Part shown: in pieces, positions 8,588 to 18,682 of the stretch | How the letters are laid out: the number at the start of each line of letters is the position of its first letter | Numbering within the stretch: position 1 is the stretch's first letter | NCBI RefSeq assembly: GCF_003390925.1 | Contig: NZ_QUBS01000027.1 | Coordinates: 62,001-126,000 of the forward strand | From: Trinickia diaoshuihuensis | Lineage (GTDB): Bacteria; Pseudomonadota; Gammaproteobacteria; Burkholderiales; Burkholderiaceae | Reading direction: 5' to 3' | DNA length: 64,000 bases | Notes under the pieces: generated by a model | Told to the model about the DNA's origin: nothing | The model's input: the letters and a program-made list of their open reading frames with translations, nothing else | Databases searched by the model: none | Made by a program: the position numbers and the translations under genes

Positions 8588-9625
8588 ATGCGGACAATGC
8601 GCTCGATGGGCGCCGCCGCCCCGCGGCAATGGGCGGCGTGGCTTTTGTTTGCCGCCGCGATGTTTTCCCTGTCCCCGCAAGCCGCTCGCGCCGACTCCGA
8701 CGCGGGTGCGCGCCAGCAGGCGGGCGCTCTGCTGGACCGCATCCAGGATGCGGCCCGGCACGAGAACTACGAAGGCGTCTTCGTTTTTCAGCACGGCAAC
8801 TTCGTCCAGTCTTCGCGGATTGCCCACTATTTCACGCATGACGGCGAATTCGAGTCGGTCGAAAGCCTCGACGGCCAGCCCCGTAAGCTGTTGCGTCACG
8901 ACGATGACCTCTATACGTTCGTGCCCGATCGGCACCTATGCGTCGTCGAAAAGCGCCTGAACAAGGATTCGTTCCCCGCACTGATCAGCGAGAGCGGGGC
9001 CCAGGTCCTGTCGGTCTACGATCCGAAGATGCTCGGCGCCGACCGCGTCGCTGGGCTCGATGCACAGGTGATCGAGCTCGATCCGAAAGACGCCTTCCGC
9101 TTCACCTACAAGCTTTGGGCAGAGGCGAAATCGGGCTTGCTGCTGCGCGTGCAGACGCTCGATACGTCGGGTCAGGTGCTCGCGCAGGCCGCCTTCACGC
9201 AAGTGCGCGTGGGCGTACCGCCGCAAAAGGCCGGCATCGCGGCGGGCATCCGCGGCACGCACGGCTGGACGCTCGTGCGCCCGCCTGTTTCGCCGGTCGA
9301 TATGCAGGCGCAAGGTTGGCGCATGGCGCCTGATATTCCGGGCTTTCACCCCATCCGCGAGCTGCGCCGGCTGATGGCCGCGCGTGATCCGCAGGCCGCC
9401 CCCATCCCGGTCGATCAAGCCGTGTTCTCCGACGGGCTTTCGACCATCTCCGTATTCGTGGAGCCGGCCGAAGGCAATTCCCGCAAGGAAGGGGCGGGCA
9501 GCACCGGGGCTACGCACGTGCTTGTCACACGTTATCGCGATTATTGGATCACCGTGCTCGGCGAAGTGCCGCAAGCGACGCTGCAGCGGTTCGCGTCTGC
9601 CATAGAATACAAAGCTACCAAGTAA
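8588..9625 (+). CDS. rseB: Periplasmic regulator of sigma-E, RseB/MucB
   Basis: 345 residues with an N-terminal signal peptide (cleavage likely after ARA, residue 35). RseB binds the periplasmic part of RseA and shields it from proteolysis; its lipoprotein-like fold senses mislocalised lipids or LPS. The stretch starting with DAARHENYEGVFVFQHG matches the MucB/RseB N-terminal domain. The ATG is 4 bp after the rseA stop. An in-frame upstream extension overlapping rseA lacks family character and was not used. Confidence 0.92.
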   Translation: MRTMRSMGAAAPRQWAAWLLFAAAMFSLSPQAARADSDAGARQQAGALLDRIQDAARHENYEGVFVFQHGNFVQSSRIAHYFTHDGEFESVESLDGQPRKLLRHDDDLYTFVPDRHLCVVEKRLNKDSFPALISESGAQVLSVYDPKMLGADRVAGLDAQVIELDPKDAFRFTYKLWAEAKSGLLLRVQTLDTSGQVLAQAAFTQVRVGVPPQKAGIAAGIRGTHGWTLVRPPVSPVDMQAQGWRMAPDIPGFHPIRELRRLMAARDPQAAPIPVDQAVFSDGLSTISVFVEPAEGNSRKEGAGSTGATHVLVTRYRDYWITVLGEVPQATLQRFASAIEYKATK

Positions 9626-9644
9626 CGCTTCGGCTTCCCCTGTT

Positions 9645-11168
9645 ATGACGACTCTTTCGGTGCGCAAATTCCTAGCGGCCGCCGCGGCGATGGCTTGCCT
9701 CTCGTTTGCGCCCCATGCGCAATCGGCCGTGCCCGCCGCGAGCCTGCCCGATTTCACCGACCTCGTCGACAAAGTGGGGCCGGCGGTGGTCAATATCCGC
9801 ACCACGACGACGCTGGCGCCGAGCTCGAGCAGCCAGCGCCCCGCGCCGCCGGGGATGGGCGACGGGGACATGTCCGAATTCTTCCGGCGCTTTTTCGGCA
9901 TTCCGTTGCCGCAAGGGCCGCGCGGCGGCGATCCAGGCGATCGTGGCGACCGCGGAGATCGCGGCGACCGTGGCGGTAGCCCGGACCAATCGGACAACAA
10001 CGACGACGAGAAGAGCGCGGGCGTCGGCTCGGGCTTTATCCTGTCGGCCGACGGCTACGTGATGACGAATGCGCACGTCGTGGACGATGCCGACAACATC
10101 TACGTCACGTTGACCGACAAACGCGAGTTCAAAGCCAAGCTGATCGGCGTGGACGATCGCACGGACATCGCGGTCGTGAAGATCGACGCGACGAATCTGC
10201 CGACGGTGACGATCGGCGATTCGAACAAGGTTCGCGTGGGCGAGTGGGTCGTGGCGATCGGCTCGCCGTTCGGTCTCGACAACACCGTGACGGCCGGGAT
10301 CGTCAGCGCCAAGGGGCGCGAGACCGGCGATTACTTGCCGTTCATTCAGACCGACGCAGCCGTGAACCCGGGCAATTCGGGCGGTCCGCTGATCAACATG
10401 CAAGGCGAAGTGATCGGCATCAACTCGCAGATTTACAGCCGCACCGGCGGATTCATGGGGATCGCCTTCGCGATTCCGATCGACGAGGCAATGCGGGTAG
10501 CCGATCAACTCGAGACGACGGGCAAGGTCGTGCGCGGCCGGATCGCTGTGTCCATCGGCGAGGTCACGAAGGACGTGGCCGAATCGCTCGGTTTGCCGCG
10601 CGCGCAAGGTGCGCTCGTGAGTAGCGTCGAGCCGGGCGGTCCGGCGGATAAAGCCGGCCTGCAGCCGGGCGACATTATCTTGAAATTCAACGGCACGACC
10701 GTGGAGACCGATACGGATCTGCCGCGCATGGTCGGCGATACGAAGCCGGGTAGTCATGCGACGGTGACCTTCTGGCGCAAGGGACAATCGCGCGAAGTGC
10801 CGATCGCGGTCGTGCAGACGCAACCCGACAAAACCGCCAAGGCCGACGAGCAGCAAAGCCCGCCGCCGAAGCCGCGGCCGTCGAATTCGCTGGGGGTGAC
10901 GGTGTCGGATTTGTCTCCGAGTCAGGTGAAGTCGCTGAAACTGCGCACGGGCGGCGTCCAAGTGGAAGCCGTCGACGGCCCCGCGGCGCGCGTCGGGCTC
11001 CAAAAAGGCGACATCATTTTGCGGGTGGGCGATACGGATATCTCGAGCGCGAAGCAGTTCGAGCAGGTGACGGCGCATCTCGATCCGAAAAAGATGGTGG
11101 CCGTGCTCGTGCGCCGTGGCGAGAACACGCAATTCGTGCCGATCAAACCTCGCGCGCAAAGCAAATGA
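9645..11168 (+). CDS. mucD: Periplasmic serine protease, DegP/MucD family
   Basis: 507 residues. Signal peptide ends near residue 27 (AQS-A). The trypsin-like domain has His144 (TNAHVV), Asp174 (DRTDIAV) and Ser245 (NPGNSGGP); two PDZ domains follow (about 285-375 and 400-500). It degrades or refolds damaged envelope proteins and restrains the RpoE response in Pseudomonas (known for MucD). An unusual Gly-Asp-Arg repeat lies near residues 95-115 between the signal region and the protease domain. It ends in an ATGA overlap with the next gene. Confidence 0.94.
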   Translation: MTTLSVRKFLAAAAAMACLSFAPHAQSAVPAASLPDFTDLVDKVGPAVVNIRTTTTLAPSSSSQRPAPPGMGDGDMSEFFRRFFGIPLPQGPRGGDPGDRGDRGDRGDRGGSPDQSDNNDDEKSAGVGSGFILSADGYVMTNAHVVDDADNIYVTLTDKREFKAKLIGVDDRTDIAVVKIDATNLPTVTIGDSNKVRVGEWVVAIGSPFGLDNTVTAGIVSAKGRETGDYLPFIQTDAAVNPGNSGGPLINMQGEVIGINSQIYSRTGGFMGIAFAIPIDEAMRVADQLETTGKVVRGRIAVSIGEVTKDVAESLGLPRAQGALVSSVEPGGPADKAGLQPGDIILKFNGTTVETDTDLPRMVGDTKPGSHATVTFWRKGQSREVPIAVVQTQPDKTAKADEQQSPPPKPRPSNSLGVTVSDLSPSQVKSLKLRTGGVQVEAVDGPAARVGLQKGDIILRVGDTDISSAKQFEQVTAHLDPKKMVAVLVRRGENTQFVPIKPRAQSK

Positions 11169-11425
11169 CCGCCTTGCCCGCCCGGCATTTGACGCTTTAC
11201 TCGCGGGCTTGGTGCCACCTGTGCGAGCAGATGCGCGAGGCGCTCGAGCCGCTCGTGCGCGAATTCGGCGCGACGCTCGAAGTGATCGACGTCGACGCCG
11301 ATCCGGCGCTCGTCGAGCGTTACGACGAACTCGTGCCGGTGCTCGTCTGCGAAGGCGTGCAACTTTGTCATTACCGGCTCGACGGCGAGCGCGTGCGGGC
11401 GGCATTGGCGCGGCCGGGCGCGTGA
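11165..11425 (+). CDS. Glutaredoxin-like (DUF836) small thioredoxin-fold protein
   Basis: 86 residues. Starts in an ATGA overlap with mucD. The N-terminal YSRAWCHLCEQM contains a CxxC pair (Cys17, Cys20), and the body EVIDVDADPALVERYDELVPVL is typical of the small glutaredoxin-like family often encoded next to lepA. It presumably reduces or exchanges disulfides in the cytoplasm; its partner is unknown. Placement between an envelope protease and lepA recurs in related genomes as far as I remember. Confidence 0.8.
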   Translation: MTALPARHLTLYSRAWCHLCEQMREALEPLVREFGATLEVIDVDADPALVERYDELVPVLVCEGVQLCHYRLDGERVRAALARPGA

Positions 11426-11637
11426 CCCCAATGCAGCCGCCGGGCCACGCGTCGACGGCCCCCCGAGCCGGCGTTCCAACGCTTGCGGCCTCATCGGCCG
11501 TCACCGATACGAACGGCCCCCATGGCGAAATCCGCCGTGGCGAGGCCATTTCGGCTAAAATAGGCCGTTTTTTCACATACTTACAAGGCGTGCTCCGCAG
11601 TCGTCCGAGCGCGCCTTTTTCGCTTGATCGGCCCTGA

Positions 11638-13431
11638 ATGGATCACATACGCAACTTTTCGATCATTGCGCACATCGACCATGGCAAGTCGACGCTCGCC
11701 GATCGCATCATCCAACTGTGCGGCGGCCTGTCCGACCGCGAAATGGAATCGCAAGTACTCGACTCGATGGACCTCGAGCGCGAGCGCGGCATCACGATCA
11801 AGGCGCAAACGGCCGCGTTGCATTACCGCGCGCGCGATGGCAAGGTCTATAACCTGAACCTCATCGACACGCCGGGCCACGTCGACTTCTCGTATGAAGT
11901 GAGCCGTTCGCTATCGGCTTGCGAAGGCGCGCTGCTCGTCGTCGACGCAAGCCAGGGCGTCGAGGCGCAGACGGTCGCCAACTGCTACACCGCGATCGAA
12001 CTGGGCGTCGAAGTCGTGCCCGTGCTCAACAAGATCGATTTGCCGGCGGCCAATCCCGAGAACGCGATCGCCGAAATCGAGGACGTGATCGGGATCGACG
12101 CGACCGACGCCGTTCGGTGCAGCGCCAAGACGGGGCTCGGCGTCGAGGACGTGCTCGAGTCGCTGATCGCGAAGGTTCCCGCGCCCAAGGGCGATCCGGA
12201 CGGCCCGCTGCAGGCGCTCATCATCGACTCGTGGTTCGATAACTACGTCGGCGTCGTCATGCTCGTGCGTATCGTGAACGGCACGCTGCGTCCGAAGGAC
12301 AAGATCAAGCTGATGGCCACGGGAGCGCAGTATCCCGTCGAGCATATCGGCGTGTTCACGCCGAAGTCCAAGAACCTCGAGTCGCTGTCGGCGGGGCAGG
12401 TGGGCTTCATCATCGCCGGCATCAAGGAACTGACGGCGGCGAAAGTGGGCGACACGGTCACGCTGGCCACGCGGCCGGCGCAAGAGCCGTTGCCGGGCTT
12501 CAAGGAAGTGAAGCCGCAGGTGTTCGCGGGCTTGTATCCCGTCGAGGCCAACCAGTACGATGCGCTGCGCGAGTCGCTCGAAAAGCTCAAACTGAACGAC
12601 GCATCGCTGCAATATGAGCCCGAGGTGTCGCAAGCGCTCGGGTTCGGTTTCCGCTGCGGCTTCCTCGGCTTGCTGCACATGGAAATCGTGCAGGAGCGGC
12701 TCGAACGCGAATTCGACATGGATCTCATTACCACGGCGCCGACCGTGGTCTATGAGGTGGTCCAGGGCGACGGCTCGATCATCATGGTCGAGAACCCGGC
12801 CAAGATGCCCGATCCTTCGAAGATCGAAGAGATCCGCGAGCCGATCGTCACGGTGAATCTGTATATGCCGCAGGATTACGTGGGTTCGGTCATCACGCTG
12901 TGCACGCAAAAGCGCGGCAACCAGATCAACATGCAATACCACGGCCGCCAGGTGCAGCTCACCTACGAAATCCCGATGGCCGAGATCGTGCTCGACTTCT
13001 TCGATCGCCTGAAATCGGTATCGCGCGGCTACGCGTCGATGGATTACGAGTTCAAGGAATACCGCGCGTCCGACGTCGTCAAGGTCGACATGCTGATCAA
13101 CGGCGACAAGGTCGATGCGCTGTCGGTCATCGTGCACCGGTCGCAGTCGCAATACCGCGGCCGCGAAGTCGCGGCGAAGATGCGCGAAATCATTCCGCGT
13201 CAGATGTACGACGTGGCGATTCAAGCCGCGATCGGCGCGCACATCATCGCGCGCGAAAACATCAAGGCGCTGCGCAAGAACGTGCTGGCGAAGTGCTACG
13301 GGGGCGACATCACGCGTAAAAAGAAGCTGTTGGAAAAGCAAAAGGAAGGCAAGAAGCGAATGAAGCAAGTCGGGTCCGTCGAGATTCCGCAAGAGGCTTT
13401 CCTCGCAATCTTGCGCGTCGAAGACAAATAA
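11638..13431 (+). CDS. lepA: Elongation factor 4 (LepA)
   Basis: 597 residues, the normal length. Translational GTPase that back-translocates or remodels stalled ribosomes and aids 30S biogenesis. P-loop AHIDHGKST at 11-19, DTPGHVDF in switch II, and NKIDLPAA for guanine recognition; the C-terminal LepA-specific domain ends with [14 protein letters not shown]. The ATG at 11638 gives the family start [18 protein letters not shown]. It is followed 15 bp later by lepB, the usual pairing. Confidence 0.98.
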   Translation: MDHIRNFSIIAHIDHGKSTLADRIIQLCGGLSDREMESQVLDSMDLERERGITIKAQTAALHYRARDGKVYNLNLIDTPGHVDFSYEVSRSLSACEGALLVVDASQGVEAQTVANCYTAIELGVEVVPVLNKIDLPAANPENAIAEIEDVIGIDATDAVRCSAKTGLGVEDVLESLIAKVPAPKGDPDGPLQALIIDSWFDNYVGVVMLVRIVNGTLRPKDKIKLMATGAQYPVEHIGVFTPKSKNLESLSAGQVGFIIAGIKELTAAKVGDTVTLATRPAQEPLPGFKEVKPQVFAGLYPVEANQYDALRESLEKLKLNDASLQYEPEVSQALGFGFRCGFLGLLHMEIVQERLEREFDMDLITTAPTVVYEVVQGDGSIIMVENPAKMPDPSKIEEIREPIVTVNLYMPQDYVGSVITLCTQKRGNQINMQYHGRQVQLTYEIPMAEIVLDFFDRLKSVSRGYASMDYEFKEYRASDVVKVDMLINGDKVDALSVIVHRSQSQYRGREVAAKMREIIPRQMYDVAIQAAIGAHIIARENIKALRKNVLAKCYGGDITRKKKLLEKQKEGKKRMKQVGSVEIPQEAFLAILRVEDK

Positions 13432-13446
13432 CAGGACCTCTCTTAC

Positions 13447-14340
13447 ATGGACTTTGCGCTGATTCTTTTTGTGCTCGTCGTCTTGACGGGCATCGCGTGG
13501 GTTGCCGATAAGCTTGTGTTTTTGCCGCAGCGCCGGCGCGCCGCCGAGGCCGCCGTGACCGAATTCGATCGCCAACAGGCGCGTATCGGCGAGCGCTTCG
13601 CGGATGAAAACGCGCCGCAAACGCGTGCCCGCCTGCGCGACGAGAAATTGCGTCAGCCCTGGTGGCTCGAATACACGGCCAGCTTTTTCCCCGTGATTCT
13701 CGTCGTGTTCCTCGTGCGCTCGTTCGTGGTCGAACCATTCAAGATTCCGTCGGGCTCGATGGTGCCGACGCTGCTCGTCGGCGATTTCATTCTCGTGAAT
13801 AAGTTCGATTACGGGCTGCGGCTGCCGATCGTCAATACGAAAATCACGCAAGGCTCGCCGCTCGCGCGCGGCGACGTCGTGGTGTTTCGCTATCCGAAGG
13901 ACGAATCGGTCGATTACATCAAGCGCGTCGTCGGTCTGCCCGGCGATACGGTCGCCTACGAGAACAAGCGCCTGACGGTCAACGGCAAGAGCGTCACCGA
14001 AACGCCGTTGCCCGATTACTTCGACGAAGAACGGATCGGCTATGCCAAACAGTTCGAGGAAGACTTGCTCGGCCGTAAGCACGCGATCTTGAACAACCCC
14101 GCCGTGCCGCCGTTCGTCATCGGCGCCGAAGACTTTCCCTATCGCGACAACTGCTCGTACAACAGCGAGGGGGTGGTCTGCAAGGTGCCCGCGGGCCACT
14201 ACTTCATGATGGGCGATAACCGCGACAACAGTGCGGACAGCCGCTACTGGGGCTTCGTGCCCGATCGCAACATCGTGGGGCGCGCGTTCTTCATTTGGAT
14301 GAACTTCAGTAATCTGAAGCGCATCGGCACGTTCAACTGA
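13447..14340 (+). CDS. lepB: Signal peptidase I
   Basis: 297 residues. Cleaves signal peptides from Sec and Tat exported proteins at the outer face of the inner membrane. Two N-terminal membrane segments (about 1-22 and 77-97) flank a cytoplasmic loop; catalytic Ser104 ([10 protein letters not shown]) and Lys159 ([12 protein letters not shown]) form the Ser-Lys dyad, and [14 protein letters not shown] is the family C-terminal box. Follows lepA by 15 bp. Confidence 0.97.
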   Translation: MDFALILFVLVVLTGIAWVADKLVFLPQRRRAAEAAVTEFDRQQARIGERFADENAPQTRARLRDEKLRQPWWLEYTASFFPVILVVFLVRSFVVEPFKIPSGSMVPTLLVGDFILVNKFDYGLRLPIVNTKITQGSPLARGDVVVFRYPKDESVDYIKRVVGLPGDTVAYENKRLTVNGKSVTETPLPDYFDEERIGYAKQFEEDLLGRKHAILNNPAVPPFVIGAEDFPYRDNCSYNSEGVVCKVPAGHYFMMGDNRDNSADSRYWGFVPDRNIVGRAFFIWMNFSNLKRIGTFN

Positions 14341-14346
14341 ACGCGT

Positions 14347-14373
14347 CGCACGCCGCGCTGTGCGCGGCGTGCG
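14347..14373 (+). repeat. Perfect 12-bp hairpin after lepB
   Basis: Arms 14347-14358 and 14362-14373 are exact reverse complements around a 3-base loop. It is not followed directly by a T run (a run of six T begins about 18 bp later), so it is a poor terminator on its own. First of two hairpins in the lepB-rnc gap. Confidence 0.7.
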
Positions 14374-14402
14374 CGTCGTCCATCCGGTTTGCCACGTTTT
14401 TT

Positions 14403-14438
14403 CGCGCCTCGCCCCGTCGGACCGTCGGGCGAGGCGCG
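14403..14438 (+). repeat. Second perfect 12-bp hairpin, just upstream of rnc
   Basis: Arms 14403-14414 and 14427-14438 are exact reverse complements with a 12-base loop. It ends 17 bp before the rnc ATG. In a lepB-rnc read-through RNA it would form a double-stranded element, a possible RNase III target for autoregulation as in the E. coli rnc leader (analogy, not shown). Confidence 0.7.
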
Positions 14439-14443
14439 CGCGT

Positions 14444-14449
14444 TATACT
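14444..14449 (+). promoter_or_regulatory. Possible -10 element directly before rnc
   Basis: TATACT ends 6 bp before the rnc ATG, so transcription from it would start at or next to the start codon and give a leaderless message. The matching -35 position (around 14421) is poor, so this is tentative. Confidence 0.35.
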
Positions 14450-14455
14450 CTGCAC

Positions 14456-15586
14456 ATGCCGCTATCTCCGCTCGAAAGCCGGTTGCGCTACGAATTTCGC
14501 AATGCGGAATTGTTGCGCCAGGCGTTAACTCACCGCAGTCACAGTGCCTCGCACAATGAACGGCTCGAATTCCTGGGCGACTCCGTTCTAAATTGCGCGG
14601 TGGCCGCGCTTTTGTATCAGCGATTCGGCAAACTGGACGAAGGCGACCTCTCGCGCGTGCGCGCGAACCTCGTCAAACAGCAGTCGCTCTACGAGATTGC
14701 TCAGGCCCTTAATATTTCCGAAGGCCTGCGGCTCGGGGAAGGCGAGCTGCGCAGCGGCGGCTTCCGACGCCCGTCGATCCTTGCCGACGCGTTCGAAGCC
14801 ATTCTCGGCGCGATCTTTCTGGACGGCGGATTCGATGCGGCGCAGACCGTCATCAAGCGCTTGTACGTCCCGATCCTCGATCACATCGATCCCCGTACGC
14901 TGGGCAAGGACGCCAAGACGTTGCTTCAGGAGTACTTGCAAGGACACAAGATCGCCTTGCCCACTTATACGGTCGTCGCGACGCACGGTGCCGCACATAA
15001 TCAGCAGTTCGAGGTGGAATGCGCGGTGCCCAAGCTCGACGTGAAAGTGTCGGGCTCCGGCGCGAGCCGCCGTGCCGCCGAACAGGCCGCGGCCAAGAAG
15101 GCGCTCGATGAAGTCATGGCCGTGCAGCCGGCGCTCGAAGTGAAGCCCAAGCGCTCGCGCGGCGCGCGGGCCGCCAAGCTCGGCGAGCCCGACGTTGTGC
15201 CGGGCGTCAAAGGCATTCAAGCGGCGCTCGATTTGCGGGCACCCGAACGCCGGTCGGAGAAAGACAAAGGCGCGCGTGGCGAAGCCGCGAAGGCGCCCGT
15301 TGCCGTCGAAGGCGGGGAGCGCGCCGCGAGCGTGCCGCCGGCGATGATTCGCGCCGCGCATGTCGAGCACAAGACGCAAGGGCGCGGACAAGACGCCAGC
15401 GCGAAGAGCGAAGGCGCTTCCCCCGGAGTCAAGCAAGATGCGGCCGCAGCCAAGCCGGAGCCCGGTGCGGTGAAGGCCGACGGCCAGCCGAACGCCGGCG
15501 CCGCCACGCCCGGCGGAGAAGCCGAACTCGTGTCGGACATCGCCGGCGCGACGCGTCCGCGCGCGCCCGAACCCGACCATTCATGA
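14456..15586 (+). CDS. rnc: Ribonuclease III with long C-terminal extension
   Basis: 376 residues; most RNase III proteins are about 225. It cleaves double-stranded RNA in rRNA and mRNA processing. Endonuclease signature [12 protein letters not shown] with Glu38 and Asp42, plus Asp111 and Glu114 ([10 protein letters not shown]); a dsRNA-binding domain at about 152-220; then about 155 residues of Ala/Pro/Lys/Glu-rich, probably disordered sequence. Such tails occur in Burkholderia RNase III. The ATG at 14456 ([10 protein letters not shown]) has no Shine-Dalgarno; the frame from 14360 reads through two hairpins and is not conserved. Confidence 0.95.
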   Translation: MPLSPLESRLRYEFRNAELLRQALTHRSHSASHNERLEFLGDSVLNCAVAALLYQRFGKLDEGDLSRVRANLVKQQSLYEIAQALNISEGLRLGEGELRSGGFRRPSILADAFEAILGAIFLDGGFDAAQTVIKRLYVPILDHIDPRTLGKDAKTLLQEYLQGHKIALPTYTVVATHGAAHNQQFEVECAVPKLDVKVSGSGASRRAAEQAAAKKALDEVMAVQPALEVKPKRSRGARAAKLGEPDVVPGVKGIQAALDLRAPERRSEKDKGARGEAAKAPVAVEGGERAASVPPAMIRAAHVEHKTQGRGQDASAKSEGASPGVKQDAAAAKPEPGAVKADGQPNAGAATPGGEAELVSDIAGATRPRAPEPDHS

Positions 15587-15650
15587 CCTCATTCGCGTTC
15601 GCGGCGCCTCCCGCGCGCCGCGCCGCCACTTTCCGACTCGCCAGCCTCGC

Positions 15651-16553
15651 ATGATCGATACCCCCAACCCCTCCGGCTTTCGCTGCGGCATGGTCGCCAT
15701 CGTCGGCCGGCCGAACGTCGGCAAATCGACGCTGATGAACGCGCTTGTCGGGCAAAAAATCAGCATTACGTCGCGCAAGGCGCAAACCACGCGCCATCGC
15801 ATCACGGGTATCCATACGTTCGAGGACGCGCAGTTCATCTTCGTCGATACGCCGGGTTTCCAGACTCAGCACAGCGGTGCGCTCAATCGGTCGCTCAATC
15901 GTGCCGTCACCTCGACGCTGACGTCCGTCGATGCGGTGCTGTTCGTGATCGAGGCGGGACGCTTCGGGCCCGACGATCAGAAGGTGCTCGATCTGATTCC
16001 GCCGTCGGCGCCCACGCTGCTCGTCGCGAACAAACTCGATCGAGTGAACGACAAGAAGGCGCTCTATCCGTTCTTCCAAAAGATGAGCGCACTGCGCGAA
16101 TTCAAGGAAATCGTCCCGCTTTCGGCCAAGCACGCCGACGACGTCAAGCATCTGCTCGATACGGTCAAGCCTTATCTGCCCGAGGGCACGCCGATGTACG
16201 GCGAAGACGATCTGACCGACCGCAGCGAGCGCTTTCTCGCGGCGGAGATTTTGCGCGAGAAGGTCTTTCGTTGGACCGGCGACGAATTGCCGTATACGAG
16301 CACGGTGCTCATCGATAAATTCGAGACGGAGGGGCGCTTGCGTCGCGTCTTCGCGACGATCCTCGTCGATCGCGACGCACACAAGGCGATGATCATCGGC
16401 CACAAGGGCGCCAAGCTCAAACAGATCAGCACCGAGGCACGGCTCGACATGGAAAAGCTCTTCGACGGCCCCGTTTATCTCGAAACGTTTATCAAGGTGA
16501 AGAGCGGTTGGGCCGACAACGAGGCCGGGCTGCGTGCCTATGGGTACGAATGA
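15651..16553 (+). CDS. era: GTPase Era
   Basis: 300 residues. Ribosome-assembly GTPase binding the 3' end of 16S rRNA. G1 motif GRPNVGKST at 19-27, DTPGFQT in switch II, NKLDRV for guanine specificity, and a C-terminal KH domain with [10 protein letters not shown]. 64 bp after rnc, and its 3' end overlaps recO by 14 bp; rnc-era-recO is a conserved operon. Confidence 0.97.
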   Translation: MIDTPNPSGFRCGMVAIVGRPNVGKSTLMNALVGQKISITSRKAQTTRHRITGIHTFEDAQFIFVDTPGFQTQHSGALNRSLNRAVTSTLTSVDAVLFVIEAGRFGPDDQKVLDLIPPSAPTLLVANKLDRVNDKKALYPFFQKMSALREFKEIVPLSAKHADDVKHLLDTVKPYLPEGTPMYGEDDLTDRSERFLAAEILREKVFRWTGDELPYTSTVLIDKFETEGRLRRVFATILVDRDAHKAMIIGHKGAKLKQISTEARLDMEKLFDGPVYLETFIKVKSGWADNEAGLRAYGYE

Positions 16554-17433
16554 CGAGATTCACGACGCGCCGGTAACGATTCCCGCGTCCGACGACGAGA
16601 CAGAGTCAGGCAAGGCGGCGCCTGCGCCCGTTCGCACCAAGCGCACGCGTGCGGCATCGGCATCGCGCTCTAGCGAGGAGGGCGAACGCGCGCCCTCGCG
16701 CCGCGCGCCGCGCGAGCCGTCGCACCGTATCGGGGAGCAGCCCGCGTTCGTCCTGCACAGCTATCCCTACCGCGAGACGAGTCTCATCATCGACGTGTTT
16801 TCGCGCGACCACGGCCGCCTCGCGCTCGTCGCGAAGGGCGCGAAACGCCCGCATTCGGCGCTGCGCGGCGTGCTGCAGACGTTTCAGCCGCTCTCGATGT
16901 CGTGGTCGGGCAAATCCGAGATGCGCACGCTGACCGGAGCCGAATGGGTCGGCGGTATGTTGCCGTTGCGCGGCGACGCGTTGCTGTGCGGGTTTTATGT
17001 CAACGAACTGCTCGTCAAGTTCTGCGCGCGCGAGGATCCGCATCCCCAACTGTTCCATCATTACGTCGTCACGCTGACCCGGCTTGCGCACGACGAGCCG
17101 CCGGTCCAAGTGTTGCGCTCGTTCGAACGCGTGTTGCTGCGCGAGACGGGCTATGCGATGGCGCTCGATCGCACGGTGGCGCGCAAAGCCGTGCTGGCCG
17201 ATGGGCGCTATGTCTTCGATCCCGAGCGCGGCGTGCGCGAGGCGGCGAGCGAGCTGCCCGCGCACTGGCCCGTCGTCTCGGGACAAACGTTGCTGGACAT
17301 GGAGCGCGACGATTACCATCGTGCCCAGACGGTCGCGCAAAGCAAGACGCTGATGCGCTTTTTGCTCAACACCTATCTTGGCGGCACGCCGCTGGCGACG
17401 CGCCAGATTCTTCTCGATCTGCAGAACCTATGA
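16540..17433 (+). CDS. recO: DNA repair protein RecO
   Basis: 297 residues. With RecF and RecR it loads RecA onto SSB-coated single strands. The OB-fold region begins near residue 65 with [35 protein letters not shown] is a family motif. The first 60 or so residues are a basic, Ala/Arg-rich extension that is variable in related species. ATG 16540 is preferred; a GTG two codons upstream is possible. It overlaps era by 14 bp and shares an ATGA with pdxJ. Confidence 0.92.
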   Translation: MGTNDEIHDAPVTIPASDDETESGKAAPAPVRTKRTRAASASRSSEEGERAPSRRAPREPSHRIGEQPAFVLHSYPYRETSLIIDVFSRDHGRLALVAKGAKRPHSALRGVLQTFQPLSMSWSGKSEMRTLTGAEWVGGMLPLRGDALLCGFYVNELLVKFCAREDPHPQLFHHYVVTLTRLAHDEPPVQVLRSFERVLLRETGYAMALDRTVARKAVLADGRYVFDPERGVREAASELPAHWPVVSGQTLLDMERDDYHRAQTVAQSKTLMRFLLNTYLGGTPLATRQILLDLQNL

Positions 17434-18194
17434 GCTTTTTCCTGACGTCGCCGAACGTCATCGACCTCGGCGTCAACATCGATCACGTCGCCACGCTGCG
17501 CAACGCGCGCGGCACACGCTATCCCGACCCGGTTCGCGCCGCGCTGCAAGCCGAGGCCGCCGGAGCGGACGCCATCACGCTGCACTTGCGCGAGGACCGC
17601 CGCCACATCGTCGATGCGGACGTGCGCGCGCTGCGGCCGCAACTGGCGACGCGGATGAACCTCGAATGCGCGGTGACGCAGGAGATGCTCGATATCGCCT
17701 GCGACGTGCGTCCGCACGACGTCTGCCTCGTACCCGAAAAGCGCGCGGAACTGACGACGGAAGGCGGTCTCGACGTGGCCGGTCGTTTCGAGTCGGTCCG
17801 CGCCGCATGTCGCCAACTGGCCGATGCGGGCTCGCGTGTTTCGCTCTTCATCGATGCCGACGAAGCGCAGCTTCGCGCGGCGCAGGAAGCGGGCGCGCCG
17901 GTCGTCGAATTGCACACCGGTCGTTATGCCGATGCGCACGGCGAAGCCGAACAACAGCGCGAATACGAGCGCATCGTGCGCGGCGTCGAACTTGGCGTGT
18001 CGCTCGGTTTGAAGGTCAACGCGGGCCACGGTCTGCACTATACGAACGTGCAGCAGATCGCCGCCATCGAGGGCATCGTCGAATTGAACATCGGTCATGC
18101 GATCGTCGCGCACGCGATCTTCGCGGGCTGGGACAACGCGGTGCGCGAGATGAAGGCCATCATGGTGGCGGCGCGTCTCGCCGCCAAGCGCTGA
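17430..18194 (+). CDS. pdxJ: Pyridoxine 5'-phosphate synthase
   Basis: 254 residues. Condenses 1-deoxyxylulose-5-phosphate with 3-amino-2-oxopropyl phosphate to form pyridoxine 5'-phosphate, in the DXP-dependent vitamin B6 pathway. [16 protein letters not shown] at the N-terminus, HLREDRRHI and [15 protein letters not shown] are family motifs. The start ATG lies in the recO stop (ATGA), which fixes it. SerC, the enzyme two steps upstream in this B6 pathway, is also encoded in the window. Confidence 0.97.
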   Translation: MSFFLTSPNVIDLGVNIDHVATLRNARGTRYPDPVRAALQAEAAGADAITLHLREDRRHIVDADVRALRPQLATRMNLECAVTQEMLDIACDVRPHDVCLVPEKRAELTTEGGLDVAGRFESVRAACRQLADAGSRVSLFIDADEAQLRAAQEAGAPVVELHTGRYADAHGEAEQQREYERIVRGVELGVSLGLKVNAGHGLHYTNVQQIAAIEGIVELNIGHAIVAHAIFAGWDNAVREMKAIMVAARLAAKR

Positions 18195-18213
18195 TTCTTC
18201 AAGAGGCCGCGCC

Positions 18214-18627
18214 ATGGCGATCTACGGTATCGGCACGGATCTCATCCAAGTGAGCCGCGTGGCGGCCGTCATGGCGCGAACGAATGGGCGCTTCGCCGAG
18301 AAGGTGCTCGGCCCCGACGAGTTGCGCGTCTATCACGCGCGCAAGGCGCGTTCGGAGGCGAGGGGACTCGCGTTTCTCGCGACACGCTTTTCGGCGAAGG
18401 AAGCGTTTTCCAAGGCTATCGGCCTCGGCATGCACTGGCCGATGACATGGCGTGCGCTGCAAACGCTGAACGAGCCGAGCGGCAAACCCTTTATCAAAGC
18501 CTCGGGCGAGCTCGCCGCTTGGCTTGCCGAGCGCGGCATCACGGCGCAAGTGACGATTAGCGACGAGCGCGACTATGCCGTCTCGTTCGTCGTCGCCGAA
18601 ACGAATTCGACGTCCGCCCAACAATAA
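18214..18627 (+). CDS. acpS: Holo-ACP synthase
   Basis: 137 residues. Transfers 4'-phosphopantetheine from CoA to Ser37 of the acyl carrier protein encoded at 5057. The N-terminal [12 protein letters not shown] carries the metal-binding Asp, and [13 protein letters not shown] the conserved Glu and Lys. 19 bp after pdxJ, the standard pdxJ-acpS pair. Confidence 0.97.
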   Translation: MAIYGIGTDLIQVSRVAAVMARTNGRFAEKVLGPDELRVYHARKARSEARGLAFLATRFSAKEAFSKAIGLGMHWPMTWRALQTLNEPSGKPFIKASGELAAWLAERGITAQVTISDERDYAVSFVVAETNSTSAQQ

Positions 18628-18682
18628 GCGCGCTCCGTGCGCGCACGCTTCGTTTCTTTTCTCCGACATGCTCCTCGACTCG

